Positions 46,294 through 55,897 of a DNA stretch of 64,000 bases are shown one piece after another. The stretch's first letter is position 1. The number at the start of each line of letters is the position of its first letter. Source of the DNA: Anaerosoma tenue (lineage in GTDB: Bacteria > Actinomycetota > Coriobacteriia > Anaerosomatales > Anaerosomataceae); contig NZ_JALNTY010000003.1 of the NCBI RefSeq assembly GCF_023161965.1, positions 43,271 to 107,270 on the forward strand, written 5' to 3'. The notes beneath the pieces were generated by a model that was not told where the DNA came from, ran no database searches, and saw only the letters and a program-made list of their open reading frames with translations. The translations under genes were made by a program, and so were the position numbers.

Positions 46294-47520
46294 TCAGGCA
46301 GATTCAGGGACGGCCTCGGACGCGGGCAGTGCCGCGCGACCACGGTCGATCGAGCCGGCCGTGCGGATGCTGCCGAGCGCGGCAAGCGCCACCAGCACGC
46401 CTCCCGCGATCAGCGTCTCCTGTATGCCGAGCGTCACAGCCAGCGTGGGCACGAAGGCCAGCGGCAGCAACTCGCCTGCGGTGCGATGCCATTGCAGCGT
46501 GCCCACCACACGACCCACATACTCGTGCGGCGAGTCCAGGTGCACCAGCGTGCGCAGCAGCGGCTCCGTGGCGCCGATGAACAGACCCCAGGCGAACGCG
46601 CCCGGCGCGATCCACACCAGGTCGGCCGACCCCACATAGAGCATCGAGCCGAGCCCCGACAACACCGAGAAGAACGCCAGACCGCGGGCCGACACGACCT
46701 TCGCGGGCAGGCGCGGCAGGAGCGCCGCGCCGCACACCAGGCCCAGGCCGAACACCGTGTTCATGTAGCCGAGCCACTCCACCCCCACGCCTACCACATC
46801 GCGGTAGAAGAGCGACTCAAGCGCCTGGAACGCGCCAAAGCCGAACCACACAGCGGTGCCGAGCAGGATGAAATAGCGGAGCGAGCGGGTGGTGTAAGCA
46901 AGCCGCACGCCGTCGGTGAACTCGCGCCATGCGTTGCCCGACACATGCTCGCGCGGCGTCTCATCGATGCGCGTCATCCACGCAGCCACTGCGGCGAGGA
47001 CGGCGGCGACCGCCATCACCCAGAAGACCGAGTGGATGCCGAACCACGTCTCGATGAGGGCTCCCACCGTAGGGCCGAGCACGAACCCCACGGAGCTGCC
47101 ACCCTCGATATAGGCGTTGGCGCGCTCCAGCTCGTCGCGCCCCTCGGTGATGTAGGGCGCGAACGACGCGCCGGCGGTCCACGTGGGGATGCCGAAGAGC
47201 GAGAAGATCGCCGAGCCCACCACGAAGAGCGGCAGCGTGGGCGCGACCATCATCCACAGGACCGGCGGGATGGAGCCGATCTCGGCCCAGATCATGACCT
47301 TGCGGGGTCCGAAGCGGTCGATCAGCACGCCAGCTGTGAACGATCCCACGATCGCCGAGAGTCCGTTGATGAGCGACATGATGGCGAGCTGCTTGGGGGA
47401 CGCGTCGAACACGTACGCGGCAACGCCCATCGTGCCGATGAACCACACCGCGGTGCCACCGAGACGGGATATGAATCGCGCCGCCACGACGAACGCGAGA
47501 TTGCGGTTGGAACGAAGCAC
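46294..47520 (-). CDS. Major facilitator superfamily transporter
   Basis: The 408-residue membrane protein has about 12 hydrophobic helices and an MFS-type loop with DRFGPRKVM between helices 2 and 3. The layout resembles MFS_3/enterobactin exporter-like permeases, but the substrate cannot be inferred. The start ATG 47520 gives a short cytoplasmic N-terminus (MLRSNRNLAF). A weak hairpin (ACGCCT/AGGCGT near 47594-47621) lies between it and cimA upstream. Confidence 0.88.
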   Translation of the reverse strand: MLRSNRNLAFVVAARFISRLGGTAVWFIGTMGVAAYVFDASPKQLAIMSLINGLSAIVGSFTAGVLIDRFGPRKVMIWAEIGSIPPVLWMMVAPTLPLFVVGSAIFSLFGIPTWTAGASFAPYITEGRDELERANAYIEGGSSVGFVLGPTVGALIETWFGIHSVFWVMAVAAVLAAVAAWMTRIDETPREHVSGNAWREFTDGVRLAYTTRSLRYFILLGTAVWFGFGAFQALESLFYRDVVGVGVEWLGYMNTVFGLGLVCGAALLPRLPAKVVSARGLAFFSVLSGLGSMLYVGSADLVWIAPGAFAWGLFIGATEPLLRTLVHLDSPHEYVGRVVGTLQWHRTAGELLPLAFVPTLAVTLGIQETLIAGGVLVALAALGSIRTAGSIDRGRAALPASEAVPESA

Positions 47521-47654
47521 GGGCGGTCCTTCACGACGTCGCCCCGCGGTTGCGGAGACACGCGGATATACGAAAGCCGTTGGGGAGTATACGCCTACGC
47601 GCCCGGAAGGGCATCAGGCGTCAGCGATACGTCACGCAGCGCGGGACCGGGCGG

Positions 47655-49226
47655 CTACTCCGTGCGGACGCGCGGATGAGCCAAGCCGAACTCGATCGAG
47701 TCGACGAGCGCCTCCCACGACGCCTCGATGATGTTCTCCGAGACGCCCACGGTGCCCCAGGTCTTCTCGCCGTCGCTCGACTCGATGAGCACGCGCGTCA
47801 CTGCGCCCGTGCCCTTCTTCTCATCGAGTACGCGCACCTTGAAGTCCGTGAGCTCGATCGCGTCGAGCGCGGGATAGAAGCGGCCGATCGCGCGGCGGAG
47901 CGCTCCGTCGAGCGCGTTCACGGGACCGTTGCCCTCGGCCGTGGCGATGAACCGTTCGTCCCCCACGTGGATCTTGATGGTGGCCTCGGTCATCACCTTG
48001 CCGTCCTCGCGCTTCTCCATGATGCAGCGGAAGCTCTCCAGGAGGAAGAACGGCTCGTAGGTGCCGAGCTCCTTCTTGAGGAGCACCTCGAGCGTGGCGT
48101 CGGCGGCCTCGAACATGTAGCCGTGATGCTCGAGCTCCTTGATGCCGTCCAGAACACGCGTGGCGGTCTCCTGGTCGCCGGTGAGGTCGATGCCGAGTTC
48201 GAGGGCCTTCATCGTGAGGGACGCCTTGCCGGCAAGCTCGCTCACCACCACGCGGGCGAGATTGCCCACCGCGGACGGGTCGATGTGCTCGTACGCCTCG
48301 GGCAGACGGGCAGCCGCGCTGGCGTGTACGCCGCCCTTGTGCGCGAACGCGCTCGCGCCCACATACGGCTGGTGCGGGTTGGGAGTCACGTTGGCCGTCT
48401 CGGCGATGAAGTGGGAGACCTCGGTGAGAAGCATGAGCTGTTCGCGCGAGATGCAGGTGTCGTCCATCTTGAGCACGAGCGCCGGGATGATCGAGAAGAG
48501 GTCCGCGTTGCCCGCGCGTTCGCCATAACCGTTGGCGGTGCCCTGCACGTGCGTGCAGCCCGCGTCGACCGCCACGAGGGAGTTGGCCACAGCGCACGCG
48601 GCGTCGTTGTGCGCGTGGATGCCGAGCGTCACGCCGGGGAGCGCCTCGGCCACCTCACGCACCACGCGAGCCACGACGTGCGGCAGGGTACCGCCGTTCG
48701 TGTCGCACAGGACCACCCCGCTGGCGCCCGCCCCGGCAGCGGCCCTGCAGACCTCGATCGCATACGAGGGATCCGCGGCGTAGCCGTCGAAGAAGTGCTC
48801 GGCATCGAAGAAGACGGTGCGGCCGGCGTCCACGAGGAACGCGACGCTGTCGCGCACCATCCGGACGTTCTCGTCCAGCGTGGCGTGCAGGGTCTCCGTC
48901 ACGTGAAGGCCCCAGGTCTTGCCGAAGATGCACAGCGCCTCACAGCCCGTGTCGAGCAGGGCGCGGAGCCCGCCATCGGTCTCGGCGGCGCCGTTCTTGT
49001 GGCAGGTGGCCCCGAACGCGGTGATCACCGCGTTGTCGAGCTCCAGATGCCGGGCCCGCTCGAAGAACTCGAGGTCCTTGGGATTGGAGCCGGGAAAGCC
49101 GCCCTCGATGTAGTGCACGCCGAGCGCATCGAGCCGCTGCGCGATACGCAGCTTGTCATCCACCGAGAGGGACATGCCCTCGCGCTGGGTGCCGTCACGG
49201 AGCGTGGTGTCGTAGAGGGTGACCAT
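47655..49226 (-). CDS. cimA: (R)-citramalate synthase
   Basis: The 523-residue enzyme condenses pyruvate and acetyl-CoA, opening the threonine-independent path to isoleucine. The HMGL-like barrel (LYDTTLRDGTQREGMSLS, HNDAACAVANS, GTANGYGERAGN) is followed by a LeuA-type regulatory domain. The length and GTQREG start favour citramalate over isopropylmalate synthase. ATG 49226 has GGAAGGA upstream; the frame continues, but a -10-like TACAAT (49273-49278) lies in that part. LeuCD, LeuB and IlvE in this window would complete the pathway. Confidence 0.92.
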   Translation of the reverse strand: MVTLYDTTLRDGTQREGMSLSVDDKLRIAQRLDALGVHYIEGGFPGSNPKDLEFFERARHLELDNAVITAFGATCHKNGAAETDGGLRALLDTGCEALCIFGKTWGLHVTETLHATLDENVRMVRDSVAFLVDAGRTVFFDAEHFFDGYAADPSYAIEVCRAAAGAGASGVVLCDTNGGTLPHVVARVVREVAEALPGVTLGIHAHNDAACAVANSLVAVDAGCTHVQGTANGYGERAGNADLFSIIPALVLKMDDTCISREQLMLLTEVSHFIAETANVTPNPHQPYVGASAFAHKGGVHASAAARLPEAYEHIDPSAVGNLARVVVSELAGKASLTMKALELGIDLTGDQETATRVLDGIKELEHHGYMFEAADATLEVLLKKELGTYEPFFLLESFRCIMEKREDGKVMTEATIKIHVGDERFIATAEGNGPVNALDGALRRAIGRFYPALDAIELTDFKVRVLDEKKGTGAVTRVLIESSDGEKTWGTVGVSENIIEASWEALVDSIEFGLAHPRVRTE

Positions 49227-49329
49227 CCGGGCGCCGTCCTTCCCCTGCTCGCCCTGAGCGCTGTGAAGCCCCATTGTAACGAACGGGGCCGACGAGCGGT
49301 GATGTTCCGGCCGACCTTCGTCGTGTGCC

Positions 49330-51330
49330 TCAGTGTTCGAGCGTGCAGACCTCATCGGATATCGCGCCTGCCGGGAACGCGAGCTCCATAGTGTCGGGAC
49401 AGTTGGGACCGGCGATCTTGAACGACTGGCTGCAGATCGTGTAGGTGACCCACCCCTCGCGATCGGATCCCGCGCCCGCGTCCGTGGGCCGCGCTGCGGG
49501 ACCCGCCGCCGCGTCGGCCGAAGCCGCCTGCATGAACTCCTTCCATATCTGGGCGGGGAAGCTGCCGCCGGTGACATGGATCCCGTACACATCCTCCATC
49601 GGGACCTGGGCCTGCGGATAGCCCACCCACACGGCCGTGCTGAGGTCACCCGAGTAGCCCACCAGCCAGGCATCGCTCCACGATTGCGACGTGCCGGTCT
49701 TGACCGCCCCCCACCGCCCGATGTTGGCGGTACTGCCGGTTCCGCGTGTGTACACCTGGTTGAGCGCTCCGGCCAGGGTCGTGGCGACGTCCTCGGAGAT
49801 GGCCCGGACGCCTGCACGCTCGGGCGCATACACCAGCTCGCCGTCGCTGTCGGTGACCTTGCCGATCCCCGACGGTGCAACGGAGGTGCCTCCGCTGGCG
49901 ATCGTCCCGAACGCGGAGGCCATCTCGAGAGGCGACACGCCCTGGGAAAGACCGCCGAGCGCGATGGCGGGATCCTCGTTGATCTCGGAGGTGATGCCCA
50001 TGCGGTGCGCCACGTCCACGACCTTGTCCGCGCCCACCGCCATGATCAACCGGGCATAGACCGTGTTGATCGACCAGGTGGTGGCCATCTCGAGCGTATA
50101 CGTCCCTCCCGTGATGGCGTTCTCGTAGTTCTCCACATGCCAGACGCCGTCCTTCACCGGCGTGGAGAACGGGGTCGCCTCCCACGTGGAGTCGAGCGTG
50201 TAGCCCTCCTCGAGCGCCGCCGCAAGCACGAACGGCTTGAACGCGGAGCCGGTCTGACGCCGCCCCTGCGTGGCGAGATCGAACTGCTCGGCGGAGAAGT
50301 CGCGGCCGCCCACCACGGCGACCACCGCGCCATCACGCCACCGCACCGAAGCGACGGCCACCTCCGGATCGTCGACGGTTGGCAGGGCGCTCCTGGCGGC
50401 CGACTCCGCCGCCCGCTGCGCGCGGGGATCGAGCGTGGTATGGATGCGCAACCCGCCGCGATACAGCCGCTCGGAGCCGAGCACCTCGAGCAAGTCACGG
50501 CGCACGTACTCCACGAAGTACGGCGCGAACTGCGGCTGCGCCTCAGCGGCCTCGTCCCGAAGACCGAGCGGCTCCGCGGCGGCGTCGGCCGCTTCTCCTG
50601 CCGTGACGTAGCCCTGGTCGCGCATCTCGCGCAACACCAGGTTCCGCCTCTCGAGCGCGTTGGACGGGCTGGTGAAGGGGTCGTAACGCGTCGGCGACTG
50701 GATGCATCCCGCGATGAGCGCCGACTGCGCAAGCGTGAGGTCGCGGGCGCTGAGGCCGAAGAAGCGCTGCGCGGCGCTCTCCGCACCGTAGGCCCCATGC
50801 CCGAAGTACACCATGTTGAGGTAGACGCCGAGCACGTCGTCCTTGTCGGCCTGGCTCTCCAGCTGCAGGGCGAGGAGCGCTTCCTCGATCTTGCGCCGCA
50901 ACGTGCGCTCGCCGTCGGTGAACAGGAGCTTCACCGTCTGCTGGGTGATCGTGGAGCCCCCCTGCCGCACCTCCCCGGCGGCGGTGTTCACCGAGAGCGC
51001 ACGCGCGATGGCCTGCATGTCCACGCCCGAATGTTCGTAGAACCGCCGGTCCTCGATGGCGACGACGGCATCCTTGAGCGTCTGCGGGAGCGATTCGCCG
51101 GCCACGACCGTGCGGTCCTCGGCATCGTGCCATTCGGCGAGCACGCTGCCGTCGGCCGCGTACACGATCGACGTCTGCGCCAATTGGATCGCGTCGGGAT
51201 TGGCGGCGAGGTCCGGCAGTCTGGTGGAGAGATGCCAGAGGTAGCCCGCGAAGGCGAGCAGCAGCACCAGGACGACCGCAAGGACGCCCGACGCCCAGCT
51301 CAGTATCCTGACGAGCCCCGTCTTAGCCAC
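49330..51330 (-). CDS. Class A penicillin-binding protein (bifunctional transglycosylase/transpeptidase)
   Basis: The 666-residue PBP1A-type enzyme polymerises and cross-links peptidoglycan. It has an N-terminal anchor helix (about 10-32), a GT51 domain with AIEDRRFYEH (Glu93) and GGSTITQQTVK, and a transpeptidase domain with SAFKPF (active Ser near residue 365), a SIN motif in ATTWSINTVYARL and KTGTSQ near 542. The C-terminal tail has cysteines in ICSQSFKIAGPNCPDTM. It lies between cimA and ilvE, 9 bp from the latter. Confidence 0.96.
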   Translation of the reverse strand: MAKTGLVRILSWASGVLAVVLVLLLAFAGYLWHLSTRLPDLAANPDAIQLAQTSIVYAADGSVLAEWHDAEDRTVVAGESLPQTLKDAVVAIEDRRFYEHSGVDMQAIARALSVNTAAGEVRQGGSTITQQTVKLLFTDGERTLRRKIEEALLALQLESQADKDDVLGVYLNMVYFGHGAYGAESAAQRFFGLSARDLTLAQSALIAGCIQSPTRYDPFTSPSNALERRNLVLREMRDQGYVTAGEAADAAAEPLGLRDEAAEAQPQFAPYFVEYVRRDLLEVLGSERLYRGGLRIHTTLDPRAQRAAESAARSALPTVDDPEVAVASVRWRDGAVVAVVGGRDFSAEQFDLATQGRRQTGSAFKPFVLAAALEEGYTLDSTWEATPFSTPVKDGVWHVENYENAITGGTYTLEMATTWSINTVYARLIMAVGADKVVDVAHRMGITSEINEDPAIALGGLSQGVSPLEMASAFGTIASGGTSVAPSGIGKVTDSDGELVYAPERAGVRAISEDVATTLAGALNQVYTRGTGSTANIGRWGAVKTGTSQSWSDAWLVGYSGDLSTAVWVGYPQAQVPMEDVYGIHVTGGSFPAQIWKEFMQAASADAAAGPAARPTDAGAGSDREGWVTYTICSQSFKIAGPNCPDTMELAFPAGAISDEVCTLEH

Positions 51331-51339
51331 AGCGGCCGT

Positions 51340-52254
51340 CTACACGCGCTCGAGCCACTCCCCGTACGCCGGGTCCTGACCCCGGACCGCCGAGAAGTAT
51401 GTCTTCTGAAGGTCAAGGGTCACCGGACCGGCATCGCCGATCACGTGGCCGTCGACCGAGCGCACCGGCACGACCTCGGCGGCGGTACCGGTCATGAAGA
51501 TCTCGTCGGCCATATAGAGGTCGGTGCGTACGAGCGACTCTTCGAGCACGGGGTAGTCGAGGTCGTCGGCGATCACCATGATCGAATCGCGCGTGATGCC
51601 CTCGAGGATGCCGTCGGAGACGGGCGGGGTGGAGATCACGCCGTCGCGCACGATGAAGAGGTTCTCGCCGGTGCCTTCGCACACGTGCCCGGCTTCGTTG
51701 AGCATGATGCCCTCGGCATAACCGTGGCGATTCGCCTCGATCTTGGCGAAGCCGGAGTTGAGATAGCTCGCCGAGGACTTGATGCCCGGCGGTATCGCAT
51801 TGATGCTGCGCTGCCGCCAGGAGGAGATGCCAACGTCGACGCCGTGCACCAACGCCTCCTCGCCGAGGTACGACTCCCAGGGCCATACGGCGATGGAGAC
51901 CTGGACGGGCGAGTTGATCGGGTCGACGCCCATGAAACCGTAGCCGCGGACCGCCAGCGGCCGGATGTAGCACGCGGGGAGGTCGTTCTCGCGGATGGTG
52001 GTCTTGACCGCCTCCACCATCTCATCCACCGAGTAGCCGAGGTCCATGAAGAGCATCCTGGCCGAGCGCTCGAAACGCTGCATATGCTCGGTGAGCCGGA
52101 AGACCGCTGGGCCGTCGTCGGTTGCGTAGCAGCGGATGCCCTCGAAGACGCCGGTGCCGTAGTGGAGCGCGTGAGTGAGGACGTGGACCTTGGCGTCTGC
52201 CCAGGGAACCAGCTTGCCGTCCATCCAGATGAATTCCACCTCGGGCAGTGCCAT
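51340..52254 (-). CDS. ilvE: Branched-chain amino acid aminotransferase
   Basis: The 304-residue fold-type IV PLP enzyme performs the last step to leucine, isoleucine and valine. Motifs are VLTHALHYGTGVFEGIRCY, the PLP-lysine region IPPGIKSSASYLNS, EGIMLNEAGHVCEGTGENLF and MTGTAAEVVPVRSVDG. The start ATG 52254 (MALPEVEFIWMDG) is standard. It is directly upstream of the penicillin-binding protein gene and close to cimA and leuBD, consistent with branched-chain synthesis. Confidence 0.96.
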   Translation of the reverse strand: MALPEVEFIWMDGKLVPWADAKVHVLTHALHYGTGVFEGIRCYATDDGPAVFRLTEHMQRFERSARMLFMDLGYSVDEMVEAVKTTIRENDLPACYIRPLAVRGYGFMGVDPINSPVQVSIAVWPWESYLGEEALVHGVDVGISSWRQRSINAIPPGIKSSASYLNSGFAKIEANRHGYAEGIMLNEAGHVCEGTGENLFIVRDGVISTPPVSDGILEGITRDSIMVIADDLDYPVLEESLVRTDLYMADEIFMTGTAAEVVPVRSVDGHVIGDAGPVTLDLQKTYFSAVRGQDPAYGEWLERV

Positions 52255-52323
52255 GACGTCTCCCCTCCGCGTACGGCCGTGTATCGGGATAGTGTAGCGC
52301 AGAGCACCGACAGCGGGGTGGCC

Positions 52324-52668
52324 TTAACGAAGTTCCGCCAGCCAGCGGCGAAGCTCGGCGAGAAGCGATGGGATGTCCTCGCGAGCGATAGACCATACCA
52401 TCACGTCATCGATGAGGTCGTACGCGTACGCCAGCCTGTTCCTCAGGCCGATCACCCTGCCCAGATGCGTGACGCGATGACGCGCGTCAGGGGTGATGCC
52501 GTCGAGAGCGTTGAGCGCCTCGCCGATGATCAGCAGCTCTCGTTCGACCGCCGAACGCAGCATGCGGGTAGTGAGATACTCCTCTTCAACGGAGTCCGAC
52601 ACGATGGCGCAGGTGGACTCCGCTGCGGCGATAGCGTCGGCGATGAGCACGATCTCGCTACGCCGCAT
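52324..52668 (-). CDS. HepT-like (DUF86) protein with substituted catalytic motif
   Basis: The 114-residue helical protein resembles HepT toxins (DUF86), including ERELLIIGEALNALDG and GLRNRLAYAYDLIDD. Active HepT RNases have an RX4-6H motif, usually RNRLxHxYD; here that His is Tyr (codon TAC). RNase activity by that mechanism is therefore doubtful. It overlaps the preceding MNT-type gene by 11 bp, as usual for MNT-HepT pairs. The role may be as a decayed toxin or a structural partner. Confidence 0.82.
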   Translation of the reverse strand: MRRSEIVLIADAIAAAESTCAIVSDSVEEEYLTTRMLRSAVERELLIIGEALNALDGITPDARHRVTHLGRVIGLRNRLAYAYDLIDDVMVWSIAREDIPSLLAELRRWLAELR

Positions 52669-53167
52669 ACAGCGTCACCTTCGTGAGCTCAAGCTCGTGG
52701 GCGAGATAGGGGTTCGTGACCGCGCTTACCATGACGAGGTCGATACGTCGGCCGAATATCGCCTCGAGCTCCTCGGCGAGCGTCCAGTATGGGTGATCGA
52801 AGCCCGATGCTTCCACCGGCTCGAACTCAACGAGGAAGTCGATGTCGCTCGCGGGGGAGAAGTCGTCCCGCAACGCCGAACCGAAGACATCGAGCCTGCT
52901 CACGTGATGTCGGCGGCAGGCTTCGGTGAGAGCAGCCTGGTGACGGTCCAGGAGAGCGCGGCCAGGAGCCTGGGTCTGCGTGCCTTCACGCGCTCCAGCG
53001 CGCCCGCCGGCCTGATCGAGCCACGCCTCAAGATCCGATGCCCGGATGCGCCAGAGCCTGCCGACCTTGATGGCGGGCAAGTCGCCCGAACGCACCCGGT
53101 TGTAGACCGTGCGCTCGGAGACGCCCAGGTACGCGGCCACAGATGCGATGTCGAGAAGCTCGTGCAT
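52658..53167 (-). CDS. HTH-MNT nucleotidyltransferase fusion (MntA-like antitoxin)
   Basis: The 169-residue protein joins an excisionase-type HTH_17 domain (DIASVAAYLGVSERTVYNRV, then VGRLWRIRASDLEAWL) to a minimal nucleotidyltransferase with GSALRDDFSPASDID, the GSX10DXD motif. MNT antitoxins AMPylate HepT; the added HTH suggests promoter binding and self-regulation. ATG 53167 starts at the HTH. The downstream HepT-like gene lacks its catalytic His. Small paired genes of this kind are often horizontally transferred, but base use here matches the neighbours. Confidence 0.85.
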   Translation of the reverse strand: MHELLDIASVAAYLGVSERTVYNRVRSGDLPAIKVGRLWRIRASDLEAWLDQAGGRAGAREGTQTQAPGRALLDRHQAALTEACRRHHVSRLDVFGSALRDDFSPASDIDFLVEFEPVEASGFDHPYWTLAEELEAIFGRRIDLVMVSAVTNPYLAHELELTKVTLYAA

Positions 53168-53223
53168 AGGCAGATAGTAGCAGGAATAGGAAAACATGGG
53201 AGAGTGAAGAAAAGCGCGGTCCG

Positions 53224-54207
53224 CTACGGAGCCTCATCCACTCCGGCGTCACTACCCAGCACTCGCCCTAGCAGTCTCGGCCGCGATGCGAGCGCTATCC
53301 AGCCGAGCGCCACGCCCCACCAGAGCGTGGCCACGCGCGTGACGATGGTGGCGCCGGACGCGGCCGCGGCGGGCATGCCGGCCGCCACCAGGATGCCGGC
53401 CATCGACGCCTCGGTTAGCCCGATGCCCCCCGGGAGGAACGAGAACGCGCCGGCGATGGTTGCGACCGCGTAGACAGAGACGCCTACGAGTGCGCCGAGC
53501 ACGTCAAAGCCGAACGCGTCGAGGCAGAGGGCGAAGCCGACGCCTTCGAGACCCCAGGCCACCACCGACGCCGGTACCGACCAGGCGAGCACACGCCAGT
53601 GGAGCGCGCATCGGAGCGTGTCGGCGATCGCCTCGGCCGAAGCCTCGTGTTTTCGCGCCTTCTCGCGACTGCGCACGATGCGCAGCGCGAGACCGTGGAA
53701 CCACGAGGAGCCGGCGAGAGCGGTTCCTCCGCCCACAACGACGATCCCAAGCACGAGTGTCCAGGTAGCGCCGCCGAGCGCCCAGAGGCCGCCGAGAGCG
53801 AGAAGACAGACCGCGATGAGGTCGGCCACCCGCTCGGCGAAGACGAGCGTGACGCTGCGCGTCATCCGCATCCCGGCTATCTCGCGGGCAAGCCAGGGCT
53901 TCACGACCTCGCCTACGCGGCCGGGCGTCACGGTCATCGCCTGACCGGAGATCTGCAGGTAGAGCGCGTCGCGCAGCGGCACCCGATGACCCGCCACACG
54001 CATGAGCGCGCCCCACCGCATCGAGCGCACGAAGAAGCCGACCGCCCCCATCAGGAGCATCCACACCAGCACGAGCGGGTCGAAGTCGCCGAGCGCGCGA
54101 ACCACCTCGGAACCGTCGCTCACCACCACGAGCACCGCCGAGACGACAGCACTCCCGATCGCGGCGATGACGAGCCCGCGGAGGATGTATCGCGGGGTGG
54201 GTTGCAC
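53224..54207 (-). CDS. Lysylphosphatidylglycerol synthase/UPF0104-type flippase-like membrane protein
   Basis: The protein is about 327 residues with around eight membrane helices and belongs to the UPF0104/AglD-type family, related to the flippase part of MprF. Landmarks are SMRWGALMRVAGHRV, ISGQAMTVTPGRVGEVVKPW (the conserved P-GR-GE motif) and SFLPGGIGLTEASMAGIL. Lipid or glycolipid translocation is inferred. GTG 54207 is chosen because it follows the leuB stop by 4 bp; the longer frame lies inside leuB. Confidence 0.85.
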   Translation of the reverse strand: MQPTPRYILRGLVIAAIGSAVVSAVLVVVSDGSEVVRALGDFDPLVLVWMLLMGAVGFFVRSMRWGALMRVAGHRVPLRDALYLQISGQAMTVTPGRVGEVVKPWLAREIAGMRMTRSVTLVFAERVADLIAVCLLALGGLWALGGATWTLVLGIVVVGGGTALAGSSWFHGLALRIVRSREKARKHEASAEAIADTLRCALHWRVLAWSVPASVVAWGLEGVGFALCLDAFGFDVLGALVGVSVYAVATIAGAFSFLPGGIGLTEASMAGILVAAGMPAAAASGATIVTRVATLWWGVALGWIALASRPRLLGRVLGSDAGVDEAP

Positions 54208-54211
54208 GCGC

Positions 54212-55324
54212 TTACGCCCGCAGCCGCTCCACCACGAGATCCCCCATCGCGGTGGTGCCGACCGTCTTCTGCGGAAGCGTGGTGGCATCCGCGATGTCAC
54301 GCGTGCGCCATCCGCCCGCGAGGACGCCCTCGATCGCCGAAGCAAGCGCATCGGCAGCATCGTGCATCGAGAAGCTGTAGCGCAGCATGAGCTCGACGGA
54401 GAGCAGCATCGCAAGCGGATTGGCGATTCCCCGCCCGGCGATATCGGGCGCGGAGCCGTGGCTCGGCTCGTACAGCGCGGTCCCATCGCCGAGCGACGCG
54501 CTCGCGAGCATGCCGAGCGAGCCGGTGAGCATCGAGGCTTCGTCCGAGAGGATGTCGCCGAACATGTTCTCGGTCACCATCACGTCGAACTGCGCCGGGG
54601 TGCGGATGAGCTGCATGGCCGAGTTGTCCACGAGCTGGTCCACGAGCTCCACGTCGGAGAACTCGGCGGCGTGGAGGCGGTGTACGACCTCGCGCCACAG
54701 ACGGCTGCTCTCCAGCACGTTCGCCTTGTCGACCGAGTGCACGCGCCCGCGCCGAGTGCGTGCCGCCTCGAAGGCCGTGCGTGCGATGCGCTCGATCTCG
54801 AACTCCCGGTAGTCGAGCGTGTCGTAGGCGCGCATGCCGGGTCCGCCGCCGGTGGCTGCGCCCGGAACGCCCGTCTCGCGAGCCCGCGCGCCGAAGTACA
54901 GACCGCCCGTGAGCTCGCGGACGATGAGCATGTCCACGCCCTCAAGGTACTCGGGCTTGAGGCTCGAGGCGTCCTTGAGCGCATCGAAGATCTTGACCGG
55001 CCGCAGGTTGGCGTACAAGCCGAGCGCCTTGCGGATGCCGAGGAGACCCTGTTCGGGGCGCGGCTTCTCGGGGTCGGTGGTGTCCCACCTGGGTCCGCCG
55101 ATCGCAGCGAGAAGCACGGCGTCCGCCGCATGCGCCGCCTCCAGCGTGTCATCGGGGAGCGCCGTGCCGGTGGCGTCGATCGCCGCGCCGCCAAGCAGCG
55201 CCTCGGAGAACTCGAAGGTTGCGCCGAATCGCTCGCCGATGATGCCGAGCACCTTGACGGCCTCGGCGGTGATCTCAGGGCCGATGCCGTCGCCGGGCAG
55301 CAGGCAGATGCGGTAGGTGGTCAT
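54212..55324 (-). CDS. leuB: 3-isopropylmalate dehydrogenase
   Basis: The 370-residue NAD-dependent dehydrogenase makes 2-oxoisocaproate in leucine synthesis and acts on methylmalate in the citramalate path. Signature stretches are [31 protein letters not shown], the metal site [14 protein letters not shown] and [14 protein letters not shown]. The start overlaps leuD by 4 bp. Confidence 0.97.
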   Translation of the reverse strand: MTTYRICLLPGDGIGPEITAEAVKVLGIIGERFGATFEFSEALLGGAAIDATGTALPDDTLEAAHAADAVLLAAIGGPRWDTTDPEKPRPEQGLLGIRKALGLYANLRPVKIFDALKDASSLKPEYLEGVDMLIVRELTGGLYFGARARETGVPGAATGGGPGMRAYDTLDYREFEIERIARTAFEAARTRRGRVHSVDKANVLESSRLWREVVHRLHAAEFSDVELVDQLVDNSAMQLIRTPAQFDVMVTENMFGDILSDEASMLTGSLGMLASASLGDGTALYEPSHGSAPDIAGRGIANPLAMLLSVELMLRYSFSMHDAADALASAIEGVLAGGWRTRDIADATTLPQKTVGTTAMGDLVVERLRA

Positions 55325-55815
55325 CGAGCCACCTTCTTCTTGGCGGCCTCCACCAGTCCGCCGCCTTCGATGATGTCCTTGATGAACGGCGGGAACGGCT
55401 GCGCAGTGAACGTGGCGCCCGTCGTCTCGTTGGTGATGATGCCGGCATCCGCGTCCACCGTCACACGGTCGCCGTCGGAGATGCCCTCAACGGCTTCCGG
55501 CGCCTCCATGATCGGCAGGCCGGTGTTGATGGCGTTGCGATAGAAGATGCGCGCGAAGCTCCTCGCGATCACCACGGACACGCCGGCGGCCTTGATGGCG
55601 ATCGGCGCGTGCTCGCGGCTCGACCCGCAGCCGAAGTTCTCGTCGGCCACGAGGATGTCTCCCGATTCGACCTTCTTCACGAAACCCGGGTCCAGATCCT
55701 CCATGCAGTGGAGTGCGAGTTCGTCCGGGTCGCTCGTGTTGAGATACCGTGCGGGGATGATCACGTCCGTGTCGATGTCGCGGCCGTACCGGTGAGCGGT
55801 GCCTGAGAACTTCAT
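55321..55815 (-). CDS. leuD: 3-isopropylmalate dehydratase small subunit
   Basis: The 164-residue swivel subunit pairs with LeuC. It is of the short, archaeal-like type: [37 protein letters not shown] and [17 protein letters not shown] 55815 with GAGAGG upstream begins at the family N-terminus. It overlaps leuB but is separated from leuC by about 5.5 kb of cytochrome-related genes, whereas leuC and leuD are usually adjacent. Confidence 0.97.
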   Translation of the reverse strand: MKFSGTAHRYGRDIDTDVIIPARYLNTSDPDELALHCMEDLDPGFVKKVESGDILVADENFGCGSSREHAPIAIKAAGVSVVIARSFARIFYRNAINTGLPIMEAPEAVEGISDGDRVTVDADAGIITNETTGATFTAQPFPPFIKDIIEGGGLVEAAKKKVAR

Positions 55816-55897
55816 GGAATCGCCTCTCGAAAGAGCGGACAGCGCAGGGCAGGATTCTACCATTGCGGGCGATCGTGCTGCGCGCTAAGGCGGTGCG

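Noticed and set aside
49333-52686. A 1117-codon open frame on the plus strand.
   Set aside because: It runs antisense through the penicillin-binding protein, ilvE and the HepT-like gene, shows no recognisable domain and has no ribosome site.
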